64,000 bases of DNA from Tritrichomonas foetus (lineage: Eukaryota > Parabasalia > Tritrichomonadida > Tritrichomonadidae). The notes beneath the pieces are model-generated. The model ran no database searches. It saw only the letters and a list, made by a program, of their open reading frames with translations, and was not told the DNA's origin. The stretch is taken from assembly GCA_001839685.1 (NCBI GenBank), contig MLAK01000217.1:75116-139115 (forward strand), given 5' to 3'. Both the position numbers and the translations under genes were made by a program. How positions within the stretch are numbered: the stretch's first letter is position 1; each line of letters begins with the position of its first letter. Shown one piece after another: positions 58,204-64,000 of this stretch.

Positions 58204-61029
58204 ATGAAACTCTTCTTTCAAGCAACTGCTCTAGCTATTGATTATAACGATTCAGATATAGTTTTTGCAGGTGCTGGTCCATATATTTACGTAATCAAAA
58301 ACGAAACAATCGAAACTCACCAAAAAATATTCGACCCGTATTCCAGAATAGTCTCAATTCGCTGTTTTTCGGAATATGTTTTCGCTTTTGCAGAAAAGAA
58401 GCTGGCTGTTCTCAAATTTTTGCCAATCGAATTATCTTTCGAAATTATAAATATAATCGATTTTCCCGATATTTTGAAAGCTATCAATTATTATGAAGAA
58501 AAGAACGAAATTTATGCAATTTTAGGGCACGGCCAAATCGCTTCTCTCAATATAAATAATTTCTCTGATATTCATCTGATCGACCCAAAAAATTGGAAAA
58601 TTTGTACAGCTGCAACAATTGATGGTTTGAATTTCTTTTATGGTGACTCATTTGGAACTCTCACATATGTTGATCATTTTGATGCAGAAACTGATTACGG
58701 AACACTTTTTGGTATCACAAAAAGTCCACATTCAAATCAACTTTTAACAGCACATGAATATAAAGCCGTTATTTTATGGAACATCAAAAATGATACTCTT
58801 GAAAAAGTTTGGTCCTATTCAAATTTCCCATCCCGAGTATGGGGCTGTGAGTTTTTTAAAGGAAAGCCAATTGCTTTCTCAGAAGATGGCTGTGTTCATT
58901 ATAATGATCAAATTTACCAATTACATCGATCTAAAACAATCACAGCACTTGCAATAAAAAATGAAACAATCATAACAGCTGGACAATTTGGAACTTTACG
59001 TTTTTCTGATTTTTCTAATCTTGATGCTATTCCAATTGTAAAAAAGATCAACCATCAACCAATAACAGTTGCCTCTCTTAGTGATGGAACATGTCTTGTT
59101 GGTGCTGTTGATGGAACACTTTTATTAATGCCCGAAGAAAAAGAAATCACAGTACCAAAAATTGACCAACAAATTACAGATGAACTAAACAATGAAAATA
59201 CTGTTATGAATGGTGAAACAAATTCTCGAACAAATAAATGTGGATGGTTCTTAATAACACCTTTTAGAACATCTGCTCTTTGTTTCTCACGTGATAAAAG
59301 ACTTGCTTATTATAATAAAGAAATGAATCAATTTATTATCAATTCACAAATTTGTGATGCAACTGCAAATTCACTTTCATTGAATTCTGAAATCGGGGCT
59401 GCAATCTTAGTTACTAACAAATTGTCTATTTTCGATATTCCTAATCTAAATCCCTTAATTGAAATCGATTTGGCAGAGTTTTATCCAACGACACCAAATG
59501 CATTAGCTGTTATGAGTAACAAAAAAATTGTTGCAGTTGGTCATCTTGCAACAGTTTTAATCATTGAAATAGACGATTCTAATCAAATCATCTCGAAGAA
59601 TCTAATCAATACTGAATCCAAAGATGGCTTCATTTCTCTTCATTTTATTGGAAATGTTTTATACTGTGCAGGAAGAACAAATGGACTAATTTCAATCATA
59701 GAAAAAATAAATAATGAGAATTCATTTGAGTGGCTTTTGAAAACCCATTGGAGAATTCCATTGCAACTAAAAAGTACAATTCAAATTAATGGTGAAATTT
59801 CACCTGTTGTTTCAACATTAATGAAAGATTCAATTGTTTTATGGGATATCAAAAATCAAAACAATATTGGAAAATTCCCATTCAAAGGAAACAAAAGCCG
59901 AGTTTCAATTCAAGTCAATGATGGAACTTTCACTTCATCCTATTGTGATGCAAAATCTATCACATTATATTCTAAATCGCCTTGTATTTCTCCAAAATTT
60001 GTGGGTCAGCCATTTCATGGACTAAGACTATTATCGTCAGCTGTAAAACAGTCAATGAATGCGACTACATTAATGGTTACTGGAAGTTGTGATCGTGATA
60101 TTCGGTTATGGGAAATCAATTCAAATGGTTTTGAATTTTTCGATTGTGTTTTTGGTGGAACAGATGGAACTCATTCACTTTGTTGGTGTGAACGTAGTAA
60201 CATAATCATCAGTGGTGGTGCCAAAAAATCACTTTTTGCATGGAAAGAAAATAATCACAAATTATTTCTTTTGAAAGAATTCTTTCTCGACAATTTTGGC
60301 ATCAATACAAAAATTAACTTCACAATTTCTTGTTGTGCTTTAACAAATGAGAATATTCTTTATCTTGGAACAACTGATGGATACATCAATACATTCAAAT
60401 TCATCATTTCTAATGATGAAGATTGTTTAATTCTTCAAAAAGACAAAATGTCTGCTGATAAAAATGAAAATGAAGGTGAAAGTAATAAGAATATAACTTA
60501 TGGGTGTGAAATCAATCTTGAGTTGATTGAAAGAAGAGAGACTAAAGGAACACCTGTTTCAATTAGTAACTGTGGAAATAAAATTGTTGTTGCAGAGTCT
60601 ACTGGCGATCTTTGTTACATAAATAGTTCAAACAACATAAACGAAGAAATCTTTGAAGTTCAAACATCATCATGTGGAATTTTGATGTCAAGACTTTTTA
60701 AAATTGACAATAAAGTTGTTGCAGCATCTGCTTGTGATGATGGCAAAATTATTCTGACTGACTTTTTGACACATGAAACTATTACAGAAATCAAAAGCGG
60801 GCATACTGGTGGAATTCGGTCTTTGGCTGTTCGAGTTGAAATGCAAAAAGTTTTCATTGCAACTTTTTCATATGATCAATGCTTAATCACACATGAAATT
60901 GTATTCCCGACCATTGAGGTTATTAGTGTTAAAAAAAGCTATACTTCTGTTTTTAATGGAGAAAGTGTAGAGTTTGCTGGAGAAAGTGCTGTAGTTCTTG
61001 GCTCTGGTATGGAATATATAGATATATAA
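58204..61029 (+). CDS. WDR6/Trm734-like WD40-repeat protein, 941 aa
   Basis: The protein consists of WD40-like beta-propeller repeats throughout (SPHSNQLLTAHEYKAVILWN, TGSCDRDIRLWEINSNG, SGGAKKSLFAWKEN, CDDGKIILTDFLTHETI, SGHTGGIRSLAVRVEM). The length, the three-propeller extent and the ending (SVEFAGESAVVLGSGMEYID) resemble WDR6/Trm734, the partner of the Trm7/FTSJ1 2'-O-methyltransferase acting on the tRNA anticodon loop. No catalytic residues are expected. The assignment is by overall pattern and is moderate; another large WD40 protein is the alternative. Confidence 0.65.
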   Translation: MKLFFQATALAIDYNDSDIVFAGAGPYIYVIKNETIETHQKIFDPYSRIVSIRCFSEYVFAFAEKKLAVLKFLPIELSFEIINIIDFPDILKAINYYEEKNEIYAILGHGQIASLNINNFSDIHLIDPKNWKICTAATIDGLNFFYGDSFGTLTYVDHFDAETDYGTLFGITKSPHSNQLLTAHEYKAVILWNIKNDTLEKVWSYSNFPSRVWGCEFFKGKPIAFSEDGCVHYNDQIYQLHRSKTITALAIKNETIITAGQFGTLRFSDFSNLDAIPIVKKINHQPITVASLSDGTCLVGAVDGTLLLMPEEKEITVPKIDQQITDELNNENTVMNGETNSRTNKCGWFLITPFRTSALCFSRDKRLAYYNKEMNQFIINSQICDATANSLSLNSEIGAAILVTNKLSIFDIPNLNPLIEIDLAEFYPTTPNALAVMSNKKIVAVGHLATVLIIEIDDSNQIISKNLINTESKDGFISLHFIGNVLYCAGRTNGLISIIEKINNENSFEWLLKTHWRIPLQLKSTIQINGEISPVVSTLMKDSIVLWDIKNQNNIGKFPFKGNKSRVSIQVNDGTFTSSYCDAKSITLYSKSPCISPKFVGQPFHGLRLLSSAVKQSMNATTLMVTGSCDRDIRLWEINSNGFEFFDCVFGGTDGTHSLCWCERSNIIISGGAKKSLFAWKENNHKLFLLKEFFLDNFGINTKINFTISCCALTNENILYLGTTDGYINTFKFIISNDEDCLILQKDKMSADKNENEGESNKNITYGCEINLELIERRETKGTPVSISNCGNKIVVAESTGDLCYINSSNNINEEIFEVQTSSCGILMSRLFKIDNKVVAASACDDGKIILTDFLTHETITEIKSGHTGGIRSLAVRVEMQKVFIATFSYDQCLITHEIVFPTIEVISVKKSYTSVFNGESVEFAGESAVVLGSGMEYIDI

Positions 61030-61171
61030 AAATTGTATATATATATTAAAATTGATTTATCTTTTTTTGAAGATGATATTTATTTTTTATAATTCTCGTC
61101 AAATTCGATCAGTGTAGAGCTTTCACCTGATCTATATCTCGTGACTGTTAAATGGGATTAAGAGGAAAATT
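61030..61171. other. Short spacer after the WDR6-like gene
   Basis: About 140 bases of AT-rich sequence before the minisatellite. Nothing was seen. Confidence 0.4.
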
Positions 61172-62337
61172 GTTGCATAAATCAGTTGTATAAATATGTT
61201 TCAGAAATATATTGTACAAATTTGTTGCAGAAATCAGTTGCAGAAATCTGTTGTATAAATTTGTTGCAGAAATCAGTTGTATAAATTTGTTGCAGAAATC
61301 AGTTGNNNNNNNNNNNNNNNNNNNNNNNNNNNNNNNNNNNNNNNNNNNNNNNNNNNNNNNNNNNNNNNNNNNNNNNNNNNNNNNNNNNNNNNNNNNNNNN
61401 NNNNNNNNNNNNNNNNNNNNNNNNNNNNNNNNNNNNNNNNNNNNNNNNNNNNNNNNNNNNNNNNNNNNNNNNNNNNNNNNNNNNNNNNNNNNNNNNNNNN
61501 NNNNNNNNNNNNNNNNNNNNNNNNNNNNNNNNNNNNNNNNNNNNNNNNNNNNNNNNNNNNNNNNNNNNNNNNNNNNNNNNNNNNNNNNNNNNNNNNNNNN
61601 NNNNNNNNNNNNNNNNNNNNNNNNNNNNNNNNNNNNNNNNNNNNNNNNNNNNNNNNNNNNNNNNNNNNNNNNNNNNNNNNNNNNNNNNNNNNNNNNNNNN
61701 NNNNNNNNNNNNNNNNNNNNNNNNNNNNNNNNNNNNNNNNNNNNNNNNNNNNNNNNNNNNNNNNNNNNNNNNNNNNNNNNNNNNNNNNNNNNNNNNNNNN
61801 NNNNNNNNNNNNNNNNNNNNNNNNNNNNNNNNNNNNNNNNNNNNNNNNNNNNNNNNNNNNNNNNNNNNNNNNNNNNNNNNNNNNNNNNNNNNNNNNNNNN
61901 NNNNNNNNNNNNNNNNNNNNNNNNNNNNNNNNNNNNNNNNNNNNNNNNNNNNNNNNNNNNNNNNNNNNNNNNNNNNNNNNNNNNNNNNNNNNNNNNNNNN
62001 NNNNNNNNNNNNNNNNNNNNNNNNNNNNNNNNNNNNNNNNNNNNNNNNNNNNNNNNNNNNNNNNNNNNNNNNNNNNNNNNNNNNNNNNNNNNNNNNNNNN
62101 NNNNNNNNNNNNNNNNNNNNNNNNNNNNNNNNNNNNNNNNNNNNNNNNNNNNNNNNNNNNNNNNNNNNNNNNNNNNNNNNNNNNNNNNNNNNNNNNNNNN
62201 GTTGTATAAATTTGTTGCAGAAATCAGTTGCAGAAATTTGTTGCAGAAATATGTTGCACAAATCTATTGCAGAAATCAGTTGTATTTATACAAATAGGTT
62301 GCATATATATGTTGTATAAGTCAGTAGCAGAAATAAT
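61172..62337. repeat. Minisatellite, 13-base unit, interrupted by a gap
   Basis: Both sides of the gap consist of 13-base units alternating between GTTGCAGAAATCA and GTTGTATAAATTT types, about ten to the left and ten to the right, with more drift at the outer edges. The array evidently spans the gap. Frames through it are artefacts. Confidence 0.93.
61306..62200. other. Assembly gap (895 N)
   Basis: A run of N wholly inside the 13-base minisatellite. Confidence 0.99.
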
Positions 62338-63120
62338 AAGCATGAATAACAAACTAAAGTAATAAATATGCATCAGCTTGATTATGTACACACACAATAG
62401 TTTCTTAAAATAAGATCGATTATAAAGCACTGATTGAGAAAGTTCCGTGAACTAGATTGAGCTCCTTATGATTGGTGAAGAATAATATCATATTTTTTGT
62501 TTTATATTTCTTGCTTTATATTTCATTATCTCATCCTTGACTTGACTTCTTCAATGATTTGATTTTTTCTTGATAATGAATTATTCTTTTCGAAATTCTT
62601 TCAGAATAACTGAAGATCAATCTTGATATGGAATATACACGCCACTGCTAATATCAAGGAAATATCATGATCAATAATTCATGTTTACTAACTCTAAATA
62701 GAGACAATATTGTCTCTCCACTTTATTCATAAAATCAGTTCAGAGGCGATTTTGTCTCTAGCAAACAATTTTTTTTCTTTTTCCAATTTTTAAAGAATAT
62801 TTGTTTCTACAAATAGCAAAAGTTGAGATTACTCATCATCATTTTCACCTCCATCACAATAATAATCTTAAAAAGTTTTTTTGAAATCCAGAATTCGTCT
62901 GGTTGTCTTTTTCTAATCAATAAAAATTCTTCAATGAATGAGTGCTTTTTTGACTGACAGAATCCATCTCCTCCAAATAAGCCTTCTCATTGAAAACAAC
63001 AACTTTGATACTGAAAACGTTTTTCTAAAAAAAATGAATGATATTAAATAAAATAATAAAAAAGAGCGATTGTAATATATCATTTACAGTTTAAACAAAT
63101 AAATTAGGAGAATCATCACT
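62338..63120. other. Spacer with an 18-base palindrome
   Basis: About 780 bases. AGAGACAATATTGTCTCT at 62700-62717 is a perfect palindrome, and its half-site TTGTCTCT recurs at 62752-62759. No coding frame or RNA gene was recognised. Confidence 0.5.
62700..62717. promoter_or_regulatory. Perfect 18-base palindrome with a nearby half-site
   Basis: AGAGACAATATTGTCTCT equals its own reverse complement. A third half-site, TTGTCTCT, lies about 35 bases downstream. It may be a binding site for a dimeric protein or a transposon scar. It is about 670 bases from the nearest start codon. Confidence 0.3.
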
Positions 63121-63390
63121 TCATTTCTTGTTGCCAAGTTTCGATCTTGAGAATTCTTCAGAATCAGAAGAATCGTTATTTGCAACCATGTTTTTCACTC
63201 TTCTGTCTGCGTTAGTCATTGACTTGGATTGTTTCTGTTTTGGATCGGCCCCGAGTCCGAGTCTTGCTGGCCGTTGCTCGATTGCTGTTTCCCATTCGTT
63301 ATCATCCATTGGATTTTCTTCAACTCCTTCCATAAATTTGGCCATTAAACTCGCGGGCATTTTCTTTCTGTTTCCGATGTTTTGTGTCAT
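63121..63390 (-). CDS. Small charged protein of unknown function, 89 aa
   Basis: The ATG at 63390 starts a protein with an N-terminal basic stretch (MTQNIGNRKKMPASLMAKFM), the segment RPARLGLGADPK, and a Ser/Asp/Glu-rich C-terminus ending KLGNKK. Codon use is protein-like, not spacer-like, and Lys/Asn/Ile are not over-represented. RxARLGLGA-type segments occur in small nuclear and nucleolar proteins, but no family can be named. No membrane segment or signal peptide. Confidence 0.6.
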   Translation of the reverse strand: MTQNIGNRKKMPASLMAKFMEGVEENPMDDNEWETAIEQRPARLGLGADPKQKQSKSMTNADRRVKNMVANNDSSDSEEFSRSKLGNKK

Positions 63391-63738
63391 TTGTAAGGTT
63401 CAGGAATTCGATTTAGTTTTGGATCATGGTTAACCACTAAATAAGGCTAAATAAAGGTCAATATTAAATGACCATTTTAAAGGAACGAGAAAGTTTCTAT
63501 TTTCACTTTTCTCTGTAAATAAAGGTCAATATTAAATGACCATTTTAATCTCTAAGAACAATTATCTATTACCTTTCAAGAAACATTTAAAGTCATCTGA
63601 TCAAAGAAAACATCGTAATTTCTATGATATTGATTGTGATACCTGACTATTTCATACCATTAAATCGCACTAATGTCTAAAAAAAATTCAAATTAATAAT
63701 CACTTATTTCCTAAATTTTCTTAGAATTTGAGGAAAAA
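63391..63738. other. Divergent spacer with a 32-base direct repeat
   Basis: About 350 bases between two divergent starts. A 32-base sequence is repeated exactly at 63449-63480 and 63517-63548, 68 bases apart; each copy contains the small inverted repeat GGTCA...TGACC. It may be a duplicated promoter element. Confidence 0.6.
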
Positions 63739-64000
63739 ATGTCCCAGAGACGAGTAAAGTCGATATTAGAACCAGTTTTTACAAAAGTTTCAAAATTCTA
63801 TACAAATACTGGTGATTTATGGCGTGATGAAACTTTAAATCAAAAATATTTTGATGAGAGATTCATTTCAAACTGTTATTATTATTTAGAAATAGTTCGT
63901 CAAGATTTATTGTATATTAGTCTCAACCTAATCTCCACTAACAAAACAACAACAACGAGAAAAAGGCATTTTTGAAGTATGAAAAACTTGATGAATGGAT
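63739..64000 (+). CDS. Start of a gene of unknown function (frameshift near the right edge, partial)
   Basis: The ATG at 63739 gives 78 codons with protein-like helical sequence (MSQRRVKSILEPVFTKVSKF, CYYYLEIVRQDLLYISLNL). It then stops at 63975. The neighbouring frame continues with coherent coding (KKAFLKYEKLDEW) to the window edge. One extra A in the run of five A at 63960-63964 would join the two. This may be a homopolymer error or a real frameshift. An intron ending near ACTAAC at 63938 is a less likely alternative, since no donor is convincing. No family recognised. Confidence 0.5.

Noticed and set aside
63931..63975. Spliced intron ending at ACTAAC near 63938
   Set aside because: No donor consistent with the Rab intron (GTTTG) or GTATGT was found in the right phase; one extra A in the A5 run is simpler.

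Overview
The window looks like nuclear DNA of a parabasalid flagellate, most likely a trichomonad close to Tritrichomonas. The reasons are: AT-rich spacers; compact, nearly intronless genes on both strands; trichomonad-type families (DUF3447 ankyrin proteins, BTB proteins with a discoidin-like C-terminus, giant multi-membrane proteins ending in a PAS plus class III cyclase homology domain, a stand-alone two-repeat Myb); and a TCAYW initiator 5-25 bases upstream of many start codons. The species is inference.

Layout. 1-2206: start of a large repetitive coiled-coil protein (minus strand, runs off the left edge, one frameshift). 2207-12074: sparse region with two ankyrin-family genes, a Myb gene, a tandem repeat holding an unsequenced gap, and decayed-looking sequence. 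12075-22578: PP1-like phosphatase, BTB protein, divergent ADA2/PSF2 pair, coiled-coil protein, BRX1, CWF19-like protein. 22579-36419: receptor-like cyclase homologue, IFT54, mucolipin-like channel behind a 14-copy minisatellite, coiled-coil protein, and a pyruvate phosphate dikinase (PPDK) homologue that has lost its catalytic residues. 36644-50773: PUS1, BTB protein, PIAS-type SUMO ligase, Wntless/TMEM181-like membrane protein, a candidate structured RNA, a Rab GTPase with a 25-base intron, glutaminyl-tRNA synthetase, TTC23-like protein, PABP. 51410-61029: armadillo-like protein, second receptor-like cyclase homologue, WDR6-like protein. 61030-64000: 13-base minisatellite with an 895-base gap, a small acidic/basic protein, and the start of an unknown gene.

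The genes are independent units, not an operon. Loose themes are cilium/flagellum (IFT54, TTC23-like, coiled-coil proteins), RNA and translation (BRX1, PUS1, WDR6-like, GlnRS, PABP, CWF19-like), chromatin and replication (ADA2, PSF2, PIAS, Myb), and membrane signalling or traffic (two cyclase homologues, channel, Wntless-like, Rab).

The most interesting observations are the PPDK pseudoenzyme, the 25-base intron that restores a canonical Rab N-terminus, the nested-hairpin RNA candidate at 42572-42707, the loss of catalytic residues in both cyclase homologues, and a CWF19-like protein without its histidines and cysteines. All homology statements are by eye; no search or alignment was run.
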